Shown here: one piece after another, positions 51,761 through 61,487 of the stretch
Numbering within the stretch: position 1 is the first letter of the stretch
Layout: each line of letters starts with the position of its first letter
Origin: Pelagibacteraceae bacterium AG-390-A23
GTDB lineage: Bacteria; Pseudomonadota; Alphaproteobacteria; Pelagibacterales; Pelagibacteraceae
Assembly: GCA_003279775.1 (NCBI GenBank)
Contig: QCGW01000003.1
Span: forward strand, 1 to 64,000
Direction: 5' to 3'
Length of the DNA stretch: 64,000 nucleotides
The notes under the pieces: generated by a model
What the model was told of the DNA's origin: nothing
What the model saw: only the letters and a program-made list of their open reading frames with translations
Database searches by the model: none
Position numbers and translations under genes: made by a program

Positions 51761-52036
51761 TTAATTATTTAATAGTTTGTTTTTAGCTTTTTCAAATTCC
51801 TCTTGAGAAATAATTCCTTTTTCTTTTAAATCATTCAATTTAGTAAGTTCATCACTTAAATTGCTATTTTTTTCATCAGAAGTCTCACTTTTCTCACTAC
51901 TTTCACTTTCAGCTTCCTCTTTCTCGGCTCTATTAGCTTCCTTAGATTTAAAACCATTCATAATTGCCATTCCGCCTAAGTATAAAACATAAGCCATAAT
52001 AGGAATAACCAATCCAAAAAAAATTATTTTTTCCAT
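51761..52036 (-). CDS. SHOCT-domain small membrane protein
   Basis: A 91-residue protein: one N-terminal transmembrane helix (about 5-25), a Glu/Ser-rich linker (about 35-57), and a C-terminal SHOCT motif (LNDLKEKGIISQEEFEKAKNKLL). SHOCT modules are short oligomerisation helices often next to membrane helices. No enzymatic role is visible. It lies 3 bases after the next small membrane gene and 11 bases before the hydrolase gene on the same strand. Confidence 0.75.
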   Translation of the reverse strand: MEKIIFFGLVIPIMAYVLYLGGMAIMNGFKSKEANRAEKEEAESESSEKSETSDEKNSNLSDELTKLNDLKEKGIISQEEFEKAKNKLLNN

Positions 52037-52039
52037 AAT

Positions 52040-52243
52040 TTAATCGTCATCTTCTTCTCGCCAGTTTTTTTCATACATTAAATATGCAGCGTATATTACT
52101 GATACAGTACCTACAATCATACCATAATCAAAACCAGTTTGCTTGTCATGCAAATACCAACCTAGCTGAGTTGCCCCAATAGGTGGAACTGTAAGAAGCA
52201 AAAAAATTATACCAAATCTGTATGGTCGTTTAGGTTTTTTCAT
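52040..52243 (-). CDS. Small hypothetical membrane protein
   Basis: A 67-residue protein with two hydrophobic helices (about 10-28 and 41-57), a basic start (MKKPKRPYRFG) and an acidic end (WREEDDD). The charge distribution is strong and positive-inside-like. It is unrecognised. A GTTAATTAAC palindrome lies 5-14 bases upstream of the ATG, as in front of both TRAP binding-protein genes. Confidence 0.6.
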   Translation of the reverse strand: MKKPKRPYRFGIIFLLLTVPPIGATQLGWYLHDKQTGFDYGMIVGTVSVIYAAYLMYEKNWREEDDD

Positions 52244-52281
52244 CCTAGTTAATTAACAGATTACAGCTTATGGTTTAATTA

Positions 52282-53127
52282 TTAAATTTGCGATCTTTTG
52301 AAACAGTCGATCGTATTTTTAAGCAAACAAGCAATGGTCATTGGACCTACACCGCCAGGAACTGGAGTAAGTGCTTTTGCATTTTTTGAAACTTCATCAA
52401 AATGAACATCACCAACTATACCATTGTCAGTTTTATTTATACCAACATCAATAACAATAGCATCTTTCTTAACCCAATCTCCTCTAACAAGTTCGGGTAT
52501 ACCTACAGCTGCAACAATTATATCTGCCTCTAAACATTCAGCTTTTAAATCTTTAGTTTTTGAATGAGTTATAGTTACAGTGCAATTTTCCTTTAAAAGA
52601 AGTTGTGTCATTGGTTTACCATTTAAATTTGATCTACCCACAACCACAGCTTTTTTACCACTTAAATTAGGTTCAATTTTTTTTATCAACAAATAACATC
52701 CAAGCGGAGTACAAGGTACCGAACTTTCATAACCAGATGAAAGATTGCCTACATTCATTGGATGAAATCCATCTACGTCTTTTGAGGGATCAATAGCTTC
52801 TATAACCTTCTGCTTATCAATGTGCTTAGGTAAAGGAAGTTGAACTAAAATTCCCGAAACAGTTTCATCACTATTTAATTCTTTAATTTTTTCTAAAACA
52901 GTCTTTTCTTCAACTGAGTCTGGATATTTAATAACTTCAGATTTTAATCCTACCTCATTTGCCGATTTCTCTTTATTTCTTACATAAATCTGACTAGGTG
53001 TTAAATCACCTATAAGTATAACGGTTAAACCTGGTACTTTATTATGTTTTGCTTTTAACTCTGTAACTTCTTGCTTTAGCTCTGCTCTTAATTCTGCAGC
53101 TGCTTTTTTTCCATCAATTAAAATCAT
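52282..53127 (-). CDS. folD: Bifunctional methylenetetrahydrofolate dehydrogenase/cyclohydrolase
   Basis: One-carbon enzyme that interconverts methylene-, methenyl- and formyl-tetrahydrofolate; 281 residues. The catalytic Lys lies in the SQIYVRNKEKSA segment, the cofactor fold in VVGRSNLNGKP, and the strict family tail PGGVGPMTIACLL is intact. It follows the YggT/MscS/hem genes on the same strand after about 69 bases. Confidence 0.96.
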   Translation of the reverse strand: MILIDGKKAAAELRAELKQEVTELKAKHNKVPGLTVILIGDLTPSQIYVRNKEKSANEVGLKSEVIKYPDSVEEKTVLEKIKELNSDETVSGILVQLPLPKHIDKQKVIEAIDPSKDVDGFHPMNVGNLSSGYESSVPCTPLGCYLLIKKIEPNLSGKKAVVVGRSNLNGKPMTQLLLKENCTVTITHSKTKDLKAECLEADIIVAAVGIPELVRGDWVKKDAIVIDVGINKTDNGIVGDVHFDEVSKNAKALTPVPGGVGPMTIACLLKNTIDCFKRSQI

Positions 53128-53196
53128 AATCTAAAATAATTATTAAGTTAAAGGTTACTACACATTTAGAATAAAATTTTCAATGCAATATTAAGA

Positions 53197-53475
53197 TTAA
53201 CCAAAATATTCAAATATTAAATTTCTTATGAAATAAAGCAAAAAAATTAACAATACAGGAGAAATATCTATTGATCCAAAATTTGGCAAATATCTTCTTA
53301 TAATATTTAACGGAGGTGCCGTAATTTTATAGGAAAATTCATATACCATATAAACAAACTTATTTTGAGCATTTAAAATACTAAATCCTATTAACCAACT
53401 TAGGACTACGTTTATTATGAGTATCCAAATAAAAAAACTAATTAAATTATCAAATAAAATTAACAAAGATTGCAT
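53197..53475 (-). CDS. YggT family membrane protein
   Basis: A 92-residue membrane protein with two or three helices. The NVVLSWLIGF and APPLNIIRRYLPNFGSIDISPVLLIFLLYF segments match YggT, a family linked to osmotic or K+ homeostasis and found next to division or pyrroline-carboxylate genes. It overlaps mscS by one base, which points to a shared role in osmotic response. Confidence 0.85.
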   Translation of the reverse strand: MQSLLILFDNLISFFIWILIINVVLSWLIGFSILNAQNKFVYMVYEFSYKITAPPLNIIRRYLPNFGSIDISPVLLIFLLYFIRNLIFEYFG

Positions 53476-54560
53476 TATTTTTTCTCAACGTAAATCGACT
53501 GACTCGGGAACGCAAATGAAGCACCATTTTTTTCTACAATTTCCTTAATCGCAATTGCTAATCTTTCTTTTACATCAAGCCAATTATTCCAACTTCCTGT
53601 TTTTGTAAAACATCTTACATACATGTCTATTGAACTATCAGAAAATTTATCAACTCTTACCGCAACACCAATTGAGGTATTATAATCTTCGCTTGAATTA
53701 ATATGACTTTCGATTTCATCTCTAATTTTTTTTAACTGATCTACCGTAGTGTCGTATTGAAGTGTAATAATCCAACTGATTAACCAATTTGAAGTTTCAC
53801 TTACATTTACAACTGCGTTTTCGGCAAATTGAAAATTTGGAATAATAGCAAGAGATTTGTCAAACTTTCTAATTGTTGTTGATCTAAATCCAATCTTTTC
53901 TACCACACCTTCAATAATACCCTCGACAGCTATCCAGTCTCCAATTTTAAATCTCTTTTCAACTAAAACTAAAATTCCTGATATTAAATTTTTGAATAAA
54001 TCTTGTGCCCCTAATGCTACAGCAACACCAAACAATCCTAGACCTGCAATGATTGGACCTATTTTAATTCCCCACAATTCTAAAACTGCTGCTAAACCTA
54101 AAATAAAAATTAAAATTTTTAATGATTTAATTATCCATCCAATAAGTTCTCTTGTTAATAATTTATCTAAACCACTAAGTATATATGAGATTGGCTCTAT
54201 GATTTGGTGAATTATCCAAAAAATTAAAATAGTGATCAGTGTTCTGTTAATTGTATTTACCACTTCTCTTCCCTCTATTGAGAAAGTCATGTAGTAGCTT
54301 GCAATAAAAAATCCTAATACTATTGGTAAAAATCTTGCTGGGCCTTCAAGTGATTTAACAAAAGTATCATCTAATTTATTAGTTGTTCTTTTCGAGATGA
54401 TTTCTAATTTTTTAATAACTAATTTGGTTATTAGACCTCTAAAAATTAAGAATAATAAAAATATTCCAATACCAATTAATATCTGAAAAATATCAACACC
54501 AAAAATTCCTGTATTCCATACTGATAAAAATATCTCAGAAAAATTATTAATTAATTCCAT
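53475..54560 (-). CDS. Mechanosensitive ion channel MscS family
   Basis: A 361-residue MscS-type channel with four to five N-terminal helices. The pore helix and beta domain read GLGLFGVAVALGAQDLFKNLISGILVLVEKRFKIGDWIAVEG (about 173-214), and the C-terminal cage domain follows. It opens under membrane tension to release solutes during osmotic downshift. It starts 2 bases after hemD and overlaps yggT. Confidence 0.93.
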   Translation of the reverse strand: MELINNFSEIFLSVWNTGIFGVDIFQILIGIGIFLLFLIFRGLITKLVIKKLEIISKRTTNKLDDTFVKSLEGPARFLPIVLGFFIASYYMTFSIEGREVVNTINRTLITILIFWIIHQIIEPISYILSGLDKLLTRELIGWIIKSLKILIFILGLAAVLELWGIKIGPIIAGLGLFGVAVALGAQDLFKNLISGILVLVEKRFKIGDWIAVEGIIEGVVEKIGFRSTTIRKFDKSLAIIPNFQFAENAVVNVSETSNWLISWIITLQYDTTVDQLKKIRDEIESHINSSEDYNTSIGVAVRVDKFSDSSIDMYVRCFTKTGSWNNWLDVKERLAIAIKEIVEKNGASFAFPSQSIYVEKK

Positions 54561-54562
54561 TT

Positions 54563-55261
54563 TTAAATTTTATATAACAAAAACTCTTCTTCTCCAGGAT
54601 TAAAAAGAAAAATCTTTTTCCATTTGATTTCGTTCAATATTGACGAGGTTTTTTCGCCTATACACATCAAATTTGTATTCATCCATAAATTTTCGGTTTG
54701 GTAAATCTTTATGAAATTTAAGAAACTTGATGCACTATTTTGGGAATAAACATAAACCATATCAGGCATATTTAATTTTAATTCATTAACAAATTTCTCA
54801 TCAAATTTTTGGTTATGATCTACTCTATAATTAATAATTCTTTTTACGTTAAAACCTTCACTTAATAACTGTTGATCTAAATCAACTGATATTGTTTCAC
54901 CACTAACATAAAGTAATTCTTTATTTTTAGAATCATAACTTTGTATTATTAACTCCTTTAAGTTTGCAACATTTCCTTCAGCTGCAAATGTATTTTGAAA
55001 ACCAACACTTCTTGCTTTTTTTTCTGTAGCATTACCAACACAAAAGCATTTAATATTTTTATCTAATTTTTCTGTGGTTAAGAATTTTACTGCATTTGCA
55101 CTAGTAAAAACAATTCCACTATATCTAGAAAAGTTAATTTCTTCATGATTAACTTTTTCAATTCTTATTAATGGAAGATGAGAAACCTGATGTCCTAACG
55201 ATTGAAATTTCAATATCATTTCTGAACAATCTTCCAATGGTCTAGTTAATAAAATATGCAT
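54563..55261 (-). CDS. hemD: Uroporphyrinogen-III synthase
   Basis: Closes and inverts the tetrapyrrole ring in haem synthesis; 232 residues, normal length. The fold is poorly conserved, but the start ILLTRPLEDC, GIVFTSANAVKF and the second-half YVYSQNSASSFLNF pattern match HemD. Position directly after hemC (gap 1) makes this secure. Confidence 0.88.
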   Translation of the reverse strand: MHILLTRPLEDCSEMILKFQSLGHQVSHLPLIRIEKVNHEEINFSRYSGIVFTSANAVKFLTTEKLDKNIKCFCVGNATEKKARSVGFQNTFAAEGNVANLKELIIQSYDSKNKELLYVSGETISVDLDQQLLSEGFNVKRIINYRVDHNQKFDEKFVNELKLNMPDMVYVYSQNSASSFLNFIKIYQTENLWMNTNLMCIGEKTSSILNEIKWKKIFLFNPGEEEFLLYKI

Positions 55262-55262
55262 A

Positions 55263-56180
55263 CTATCTTTTATATGAATTGTTTGATTTTGTTTTTAAAA
55301 GTATCCCAACTTCTTCACCAAGTTCTTTAAATTCATTCAAATTACCAACTTTTTTTTCATAAAACCTTTGTTTGCCATCTAAAGAAAAAAGTTCAGCCTC
55401 CACTATAATCTTGTCTCCATCAACCACCGAATGAGCTCCAATTGCTGTTTCACAATCTCCATCTAAAACTTTTAAAATATTTCTCTCAAGGTGAGCTCTT
55501 TTGTGTGTTTCCTCATGATTAATTTTGTTTAAAATAGAAATTGTCTCGTCATCATTCTCCCTGCACTGAAGAGCGATTACACCTTGTCCTGCACTAGGAA
55601 TTATTTCTTCAGCAGGAAAAATTTCAGAGATTTCATTTTCAAACTTTAAAAATTTGATGCCAGCATAAGATAATATAATTGCATCATACATTCCTTCATT
55701 TAATTTTCTAATTCTAGTGTCCACATTTCCTCTTATTAATTTGCAGTTTAAATCTTGTCTAATTTTTTTTATTTGAAATTCTCTTCTGTATGATGAGGTT
55801 CCAACAATTGACTTTACATCTAAGTCTTTAAGTTTCTTTTTATCCTTTGTAATTAAAATTTCCCTAGGATCATTTCTTTCAAGAAAAGAATCAGTCCTTA
55901 ATCCTTCTGTCTCATTAGCGGGCATATCTTTCAGTGCATGAACTGCAATATCAATATTTTTAAACTGAAGTTCTTTTTCAATATTGCTAGAAAACAAACC
56001 TTTACCACCAACCTCTGATAATCTTATATTCTGCACCTCGTCTCCTTTAGTTGTAATTGATTTAATTAAAATATCATCATTACCAAGATTAGTATTTTCA
56101 ATAATCTTATCTTTGGCTTTTTGGGCATAAAGTAAGGCAAGCTTACTACCTCTAGATCCAATTATTATTTTTTTACTCAT
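55263..56180 (-). CDS. hemC: Hydroxymethylbilane synthase (porphobilinogen deaminase)
   Basis: Polymerises four porphobilinogens; 305 residues. The dipyrromethane-cofactor cysteine lies in LDGDCETAIGAHS, and the GSRGSKLALLYAQ start and RGNVDTRIRKL segment are intact. It is first in the hemC-hemD-mscS-yggT run and divergent from tsaD, an arrangement common in alphaproteobacteria. Confidence 0.96.
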   Translation of the reverse strand: MSKKIIIGSRGSKLALLYAQKAKDKIIENTNLGNDDILIKSITTKGDEVQNIRLSEVGGKGLFSSNIEKELQFKNIDIAVHALKDMPANETEGLRTDSFLERNDPREILITKDKKKLKDLDVKSIVGTSSYRREFQIKKIRQDLNCKLIRGNVDTRIRKLNEGMYDAIILSYAGIKFLKFENEISEIFPAEEIIPSAGQGVIALQCRENDDETISILNKINHEETHKRAHLERNILKVLDGDCETAIGAHSVVDGDKIIVEAELFSLDGKQRFYEKKVGNLNEFKELGEEVGILLKTKSNNSYKR

Positions 56181-56234
56181 AAAAATTTATTTCTTACTTG
56201 TATTAAGATTGTACAATTATTAAAAACTATTTGA

Positions 56235-57308
56235 ATGAGCAAAAAACCCTTAATTCTTGGAATAGAATCTAGTTGTGATGAAACAGCAGCTTCTTTAATA
56301 ACTGAAAATGAGGAAGGTTTCCCAGTAGTTTTATCGAACATTGTTTCTAGTCAAGTGGAGGTTCACAGGGAGTTTGGTGGTGTAGTTCCTGAACTAGCGG
56401 CTCGTTCACACATTGAAAAAATTGATTGGATTGTCAAAAAAGCTATTGATGAAAGTGGAAGAAAAATTGAAGAAATAGATGCAGTTGCTTCTACTGCCGG
56501 ACCTGGATTAATTGTTTGTCTATCGGTTGGATTAAGTTTTGGTAAAGCTTTAGCAATAGCAATGAATAAACCTTTTATTGCTATCAATCATTTAGAGGGA
56601 CATGCCTTAAGTCCAAAACTAAATACAAATTTAAATTATCCATATTTACTTCTTTTAATTTCAGGTGGGCACTCACAATATTTAAGTGTACAGAATCTTG
56701 GTAAATATAAAAGATTGGGAACAACTATTGATGACGCTTTAGGTGAAGCGTTTGATAAAACGGCAAAACTTTTAGGAATAGAATTTCCAGGAGGGCCTCA
56801 AATAGAAATTTTAGCTAAAAAAGGTGATCCAGAAAAATATGATTTACCAAAACCAATTTTAAGCAAAGGAGGATGCAATCTTTCTTTTGCAGGTCTAAAA
56901 ACTGCAGTGTTGAAGATAAGCAAGACAATTAAATCAGAACAAGATAAATATGATCTTGCAGCATCTTTTCAAAAAACAATTGAGGAAATTTTATATAAAA
57001 AAACAAAGATTGCCTTTACTGAATTTGAAAAAATAAATGAATTAAATGAAAAAATTTTCGTTGTTGCTGGAGGGGTCGCAGCAAATAAAAAAATTAGGTC
57101 AATGTTAATTAATCTATGTGAAGAAAATAATTATAAAAGTATTTTTCCACCTATAGAGTTTTGTGGAGATAATGCAGCAATGATTGCAATGGTAGGTTTA
57201 GAAAAATTTAAAATAAATCAATTTAATGATTTAGATTATCCAGCAAAACCTAGATGGCCGTTAGATGAGAATGCGGCTTTTCTTAAAGGTGCTGGTGTAA
57301 AAATTTAA
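56235..57308 (+). CDS. tsaD: tRNA threonylcarbamoyladenosine transferase TsaD
   Basis: Transfers threonylcarbamoyl to A37 of ANN-decoding tRNAs with TsaB and TsaE; 357 residues. The metal-binding HLEGH motif is in INHLEGHALSP, the start GIESSCDETAAS and the ASKH-fold phosphate loop LISGGHSQYL are intact, and DNAAMIA closes the family pattern. It faces hemC across a 54-base gap that must hold both promoters. It is convergent with the PKHD oxygenase gene. Confidence 0.97.
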   Translation: MSKKPLILGIESSCDETAASLITENEEGFPVVLSNIVSSQVEVHREFGGVVPELAARSHIEKIDWIVKKAIDESGRKIEEIDAVASTAGPGLIVCLSVGLSFGKALAIAMNKPFIAINHLEGHALSPKLNTNLNYPYLLLLISGGHSQYLSVQNLGKYKRLGTTIDDALGEAFDKTAKLLGIEFPGGPQIEILAKKGDPEKYDLPKPILSKGGCNLSFAGLKTAVLKISKTIKSEQDKYDLAASFQKTIEEILYKKTKIAFTEFEKINELNEKIFVVAGGVAANKKIRSMLINLCEENNYKSIFPPIEFCGDNAAMIAMVGLEKFKINQFNDLDYPAKPRWPLDENAAFLKGAGVKI

Positions 57309-57312
57309 TTTT

Positions 57313-57855
57313 CTATCTAAACTTTGGACCTGAAAACCAAATAGCCAATGTGTGCCGCCTACCTGATAGTATTTTATTTACTTTATGATTTATAAATGAA
57401 GGAAATATAATAGCACTACCGGGTGTATTAAATTCATTACAAATTATTTCATTTGCTCTAAATAAAAATAATTCACCACCTTCATATTTTTCTTCTGACA
57501 AATTTAATAGAGCTGTTAATTTTATATCACTTACAGGATCTCTTGGAACAGCATCTATATGCCAACTATATTCTGTGCCTACTTCATATGAATTGTAATT
57601 CAATTTCTTGAGAGATGTAAGGGGATGAAGGTCAAAACCAAAATAATTATTATTAGCCATCATACAAAAATCAACAAATGGGTAAATATATTTTTGAATT
57701 TTGCCTAAATAAACAAACTTAACATCTGCTGTTTTTTTAGAATTGGCAGCAAAATCATCTTTTCCCTCAACAAAATTTGATTTAATTTGATTATTTATTT
57801 CTTTAATTTGGTTTTGATCAAATATATTCATTGATGAATAATTAGCTGCTCTCAT
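57313..57855 (-). CDS. 2OG-Fe(II) oxygenase (PKHD-type)
   Basis: A 180-residue Fe(II)/2-oxoglutarate oxygenase domain protein. His99-x-Asp101 (SWHIDAV) and the distal His157 (FINHKVNKI) bind iron, and Arg166/167 with His (GRRHTLAIWFSG) holds 2-oxoglutarate. The GGELFLF segment before them is typical of prolyl-hydroxylase-like (PKHX/PiuC) members. The protein substrate is unknown. It stands alone, convergent with tsaD and divergent from the EVE gene. Confidence 0.85.
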   Translation of the reverse strand: MRAANYSSMNIFDQNQIKEINNQIKSNFVEGKDDFAANSKKTADVKFVYLGKIQKYIYPFVDFCMMANNNYFGFDLHPLTSLKKLNYNSYEVGTEYSWHIDAVPRDPVSDIKLTALLNLSEEKYEGGELFLFRANEIICNEFNTPGSAIIFPSFINHKVNKILSGRRHTLAIWFSGPKFR

Positions 57856-57945
57856 AATAATAACGTATCAATTATTTTCTTTCTTACAATAAGTAATTTA
57901 ATAAAAACTTTAAACTTATTTATTAATTAAATATAAGAAAAGAAA

Positions 57946-58359
57946 ATGAAATATTGGTTAATTAAATCTGAACCAGATGTTTGGTCAATTGACCATCAAA
58001 AAAAAGCTGGAATCAAAGGTGCACCTTGGGATGGTGTCAGAAATTACCAAGCTGCAAAGAATTTAAAGAATATGAGGAAAGGAGATCTTTGTTTTTTTTA
58101 TCATTCAAACATAGGAAAAGAGATAGTTGGAATAGTAAAAGTTATTAAAGAATCATATATAGATAAAACAGACAAAACAGGGAAATTTGTTGCCGTTACT
58201 GTTCAATTTAAGTCTAAATTTTCAAAGCCTATAACGCTCGAAAGTATTAAAAAAAATAAGGAATTAAGCCATTTAGCTCTGATAAAGCAAAGTAGGCTTT
58301 CTGTAATGCCTGTTGATTATAAAAGCTGGAAAATTATAAATAACATGAGTAAAATTTAA
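57946..58359 (+). CDS. EVE domain protein
   Basis: A 137-residue EVE (PUA-like) domain: KYWLIKSEPDVWSIDHQKK at the start, then WDGVRNYQAAKNLKNMRKGDLCFFYHSN and IVGIVKV. EVE domains bind modified bases in DNA or RNA; free-standing ones are widespread and often near methyltransferase or repair genes. Here it is 15 bases upstream of acs, possibly co-transcribed. Confidence 0.9.
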   Translation: MKYWLIKSEPDVWSIDHQKKAGIKGAPWDGVRNYQAAKNLKNMRKGDLCFFYHSNIGKEIVGIVKVIKESYIDKTDKTGKFVAVTVQFKSKFSKPITLESIKKNKELSHLALIKQSRLSVMPVDYKSWKIINNMSKI

Positions 58360-58374
58360 AAAAAAAATTGTCCT

Positions 58375-60471
58375 ATGCCAAAAAAAAAGAAGAAGAAAAG
58401 CAAGGTAAGAAAAAAAAAGTCTAAAGTTAGAAAAAAAACCTCAAAAAAGGTGAAGAGAAGATCTAAAGTTAGAAAAAAGTCTTCTAAAAAACCAAAAAAA
58501 AGAATTAAAGCAAAAAAGGAAAACGGAAATACACCTCCTGAAGTTGTTATTAAAACAAAACCAGAATGGGTTAAAAGTAGCTTAGCAAATAAAAGTAAAT
58601 ACCAACAAAAATATTCTCAATCTATAAAAAGCAATGACGAATTTTGGAGGAAAGAGGGAAAAAGAATTACTTGGATAAAACCATATAAAAAAATTAAAGA
58701 CGTAAAATACAGTACAAAAGAAGTAAAAATTAAATGGTTTGAAGATGGCACTTTAAATGCTTCTGCAAATTGCATTGATAGACATTTAAAGGATAAAAAA
58801 GATAAAACTGCTATTATTTGGGTTGGAGATGATCCAAAAGATAGTCAAAAAATTTCTTATAAACAACTTCATCAAAAAGTTTCTAAAGCAGCAAATGGAC
58901 TAAAAAAATTAGGAATTAAAAAAGGTGACCGTGTAACAATTTATTTAACTATGATACCAGAGTTAGCGATTTTAATGCTGGCCTGTGTGAGAATTGGTGC
59001 GGTTCATTCGATTATTTTTGGAGGTTTTTCAGCAGACTCTATCTCTGGAAGAGTGAATGATTGCGAATCTGAATATATAATCACTGCTGATGAAGGAGTG
59101 CGGGGTGGAAAAACTATACCGCTGAAATATACAGTTGATGAAGCTCTAATGAGTTGTCCAAATGTTAAGAAATGTATTGTTGTTAAACGAACAGGTAATT
59201 ATATCAACTGGGATCAAAATAGAGATGTTTGGTATCATGATTTAATTAAAGATGTTCCTAATCATTGTGAACCTGAAGAAATGAATGCTGAGGATCCATT
59301 GTTTATATTATATACTTCGGGTTCAACAGGCAAACCTAAAGGAGTTCTTCATACTACTGGTGGTTATATGGTCTATGCCTCAATGACACATCAATATATT
59401 TTTAACTACAAACCAAAAGATGTTTATTGGTGTACTGCTGATATTGGTTGGGTAACTGGACACAGTTATATAATTTATGGACCACTTTCGAATGGTGCAA
59501 CAACTATAATGTTTGAAGGAATTCCAAATTATCCTGATAGTTCAAGATGGTGGCAAATAGTTGATAAATATAAAGTAAATACTTTTTATACAGCACCAAC
59601 TGCAATTAGAGCTTTGATGCGTGAAGGTGATAAACCAGTTAAAAAAACCTCTAGAAAATCACTTAAACTTTTAGGAACGGTGGGAGAACCAATAAATCCA
59701 GAAGCTTGGATGTGGTATTATAAAACCGTAGGTAATTCTAAATGCCCAATTGTCGATACTTGGTGGCAAACAGAAACTGGGGGCATAATGATTGCTCCTC
59801 AAACGGGTGCTATTCCTCTCAAACCTGGATCTGCAACAAAACCTTTCTATGGAATTAAGCCAGTATTAGTTGATAAAAATGGAAAAGAAATTAAAGGAGC
59901 TGGTGAAGGAAGGTTATGTATAGGTCAATCTTGGCCTGGACAAATGAGAACTGTTTATGGTGATCATCAAAGATTTATTGATACATATTTTTCTCAATTT
60001 AATGGAAAATACTTCACAGGCGATGGATGCAGGAGAGATAAAGATGGATATTACTGGATCACTGGTAGAGTTGATGATGTAATTATTGTTTCAGGGCACA
60101 ACCTAGGAACTGCTGAAATTGAAAGTGCATTTGTTGCTCATCCAAAAGTAGCTGAAGCAGCTGTAGTTGGTTACCCTCACGATATAAAAGGCAATGGTTT
60201 ATATTGTTATGTAACATTAAATGCGGGAGAAACCGAAACGGGTGAACTTGAAAGAGATCTAAAACTTTGGGTTAGAAAACAAATCGGACCTTTGGCAACT
60301 CCAGATCTAATTCATTTTACTCCAGGTCTTCCTAAAACAAGATCAGGAAAAATAATGAGAAGAATTCTAAGAAAGATTGCTGCCAATGAACATGGTCAAT
60401 TAGGAGATACAACTACTCTGGCAGATCCAAGTGTAGTTGATAGTTTGGTTGAAAATAGAAAAAATATTTAA
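58375..60471 (+). CDS. acs: Acetyl-CoA synthetase with lysine/arginine-rich N-terminal extension
   Basis: Activates acetate to acetyl-CoA; 698 residues against the usual about 650. Catalytic motifs are normal: [11 protein letters not shown] (P-loop-like), WWQTETGG, and the acetylatable-lysine segment [11 protein letters not shown] near the C terminus. Residues 2-49 are 32 Lys/Arg among 48, with SKVRKK repeated three times, and have no counterpart in usual Acs. No other Met lies between this tail and the Acs core, so the tail is probably made. It is preceded by an EVE gene and followed by a hypothetical gene and an acetate-type symporter. Confidence 0.93.
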   Translation: MPKKKKKKSKVRKKKSKVRKKTSKKVKRRSKVRKKSSKKPKKRIKAKKENGNTPPEVVIKTKPEWVKSSLANKSKYQQKYSQSIKSNDEFWRKEGKRITWIKPYKKIKDVKYSTKEVKIKWFEDGTLNASANCIDRHLKDKKDKTAIIWVGDDPKDSQKISYKQLHQKVSKAANGLKKLGIKKGDRVTIYLTMIPELAILMLACVRIGAVHSIIFGGFSADSISGRVNDCESEYIITADEGVRGGKTIPLKYTVDEALMSCPNVKKCIVVKRTGNYINWDQNRDVWYHDLIKDVPNHCEPEEMNAEDPLFILYTSGSTGKPKGVLHTTGGYMVYASMTHQYIFNYKPKDVYWCTADIGWVTGHSYIIYGPLSNGATTIMFEGIPNYPDSSRWWQIVDKYKVNTFYTAPTAIRALMREGDKPVKKTSRKSLKLLGTVGEPINPEAWMWYYKTVGNSKCPIVDTWWQTETGGIMIAPQTGAIPLKPGSATKPFYGIKPVLVDKNGKEIKGAGEGRLCIGQSWPGQMRTVYGDHQRFIDTYFSQFNGKYFTGDGCRRDKDGYYWITGRVDDVIIVSGHNLGTAEIESAFVAHPKVAEAAVVGYPHDIKGNGLYCYVTLNAGETETGELERDLKLWVRKQIGPLATPDLIHFTPGLPKTRSGKIMRRILRKIAANEHGQLGDTTTLADPSVVDSLVENRKNI

Positions 60472-61091
60472 AACTGAATTAAATCTTTAAACTCTTGTTT
60501 AACAACATCCCATTTTAAAATCATCGAATTTAAAACAATCTTTCGATCTAAAGTTTTTAATTCATCTGCAATCGGAGCCCATTTATATAAAGAGAGTGCA
60601 CTAGGATTAAAAGGTAAGTCCTGATAATAAACATCCCAATTTATTTTATCCAATCTTTCATCAAAACTTTTCCTAGCTTCATCAATAATATTTAATGGCA
60701 TCTTATTAGAAATTTCATCATCCAAAATTTTATTGAAAATTTCGTTAGCTTTATGAATATCCTGATAATTAAAATTAACTTTCAAATAGGAAAAAGTAAA
60801 AAAAGTTAAATCTTGTAATGCAACTGAGTAAATATTCCATTTGGCAAGATTTACTGATGACATAAATTCATCATTATCAAAATGAAGAACGTATCTTGTT
60901 CCCATTCTAGTTTTTAGATAATTATATAAAGTAACTTGAGTGGCCCATGCAGATTTAGTTTGAATAAACTGTTCTAATTCATCTAAAGTTTTTATTTTTT
61001 TCTTTGGAATAAACGCCTTAAACATGGCGAATAAATATGTTTTAAAATCCTCAAGTTTAATGTCTCTCCAAGTTAATTTATATTTTCCCAT
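60468..61091 (-). CDS. Conserved hypothetical protein
   Basis: A 207-residue protein from the ATG at 61091; a TTG 21 bases earlier would add 7 residues. It is not recognised. The sequence is rich in aromatic and charged residues ([26 protein letters not shown] at the start) and predicted mainly alpha-helical, with no signal peptide or membrane helix. It sits between acs and the acetate symporter, convergent with acs (4-base overlap) and divergent from the symporter, so an acetate-linked role is only a guess. Confidence 0.7.
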   Translation of the reverse strand: MGKYKLTWRDIKLEDFKTYLFAMFKAFIPKKKIKTLDELEQFIQTKSAWATQVTLYNYLKTRMGTRYVLHFDNDEFMSSVNLAKWNIYSVALQDLTFFTFSYLKVNFNYQDIHKANEIFNKILDDEISNKMPLNIIDEARKSFDERLDKINWDVYYQDLPFNPSALSLYKWAPIADELKTLDRKIVLNSMILKWDVVKQEFKDLIQF

Positions 61092-61112
61092 GTAAATTTG
61101 TAAGTGCGCCAA

Positions 61113-61226
61113 TTATATCTTAAAAAAGTAAGTAAATAAGTACCTAATATGATCAATTTTTAGGGTTTTCAAAGCTCTCATAATGGTTATGGTTTTACCC
61201 AGTTATAACTAAAAAGAGAGGTATAA
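61113..61226 (+). promoter_or_regulatory. Divergent control region upstream of the acetate symporter genes
   Basis: A gap of about 114 bases between the divergent hypothetical gene and the symporter pair. It ends in a strong AGAGAGGT ribosome-binding site, 4 bases before the ATG at 61227, and holds an AGTTATAACT palindrome. No clear -35/-10 pair was assigned. Confidence 0.4.
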
Positions 61227-61487
61227 ATGTCAAATCAACAAAAACACTGGGAAAAAACCAGGTCATTGTTATTTATAACATTGGCAATTTGGTTTGTTTT
61301 CTCAATTGGCATCTTTCTCTTTGGAGCTGAAATGAACGAGGTCACAGGACCTTTCGGTTATCCATGGACATATTGGTTTACATGTCAGGGATCTCTTGGT
61401 GCTTTCGTAATCCTAATTTTCTGGTTTGCGAACAGACAAGAAAAAATCGATGAAGAGTTCGGCTTTAGCGAAAGAGAGGACGAATAA
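61227..61487 (+). CDS. DUF4212 family small subunit of sodium/solute symporter
   Basis: An 86-residue membrane protein with two helices (about 12-32 and 48-67). The start KHWEKTRSLLFITLAIWFVFS and FGYPWTYWFTCQGSLGAFVILIFW are the DUF4212 pattern. Members are encoded directly before the VC_2705-type acetate symporter and probably act as its small subunit. Its stop overlaps the symporter start by one base (TAATG). Confidence 0.9.
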   Translation: MSNQQKHWEKTRSLLFITLAIWFVFSIGIFLFGAEMNEVTGPFGYPWTYWFTCQGSLGAFVILIFWFANRQEKIDEEFGFSEREDE

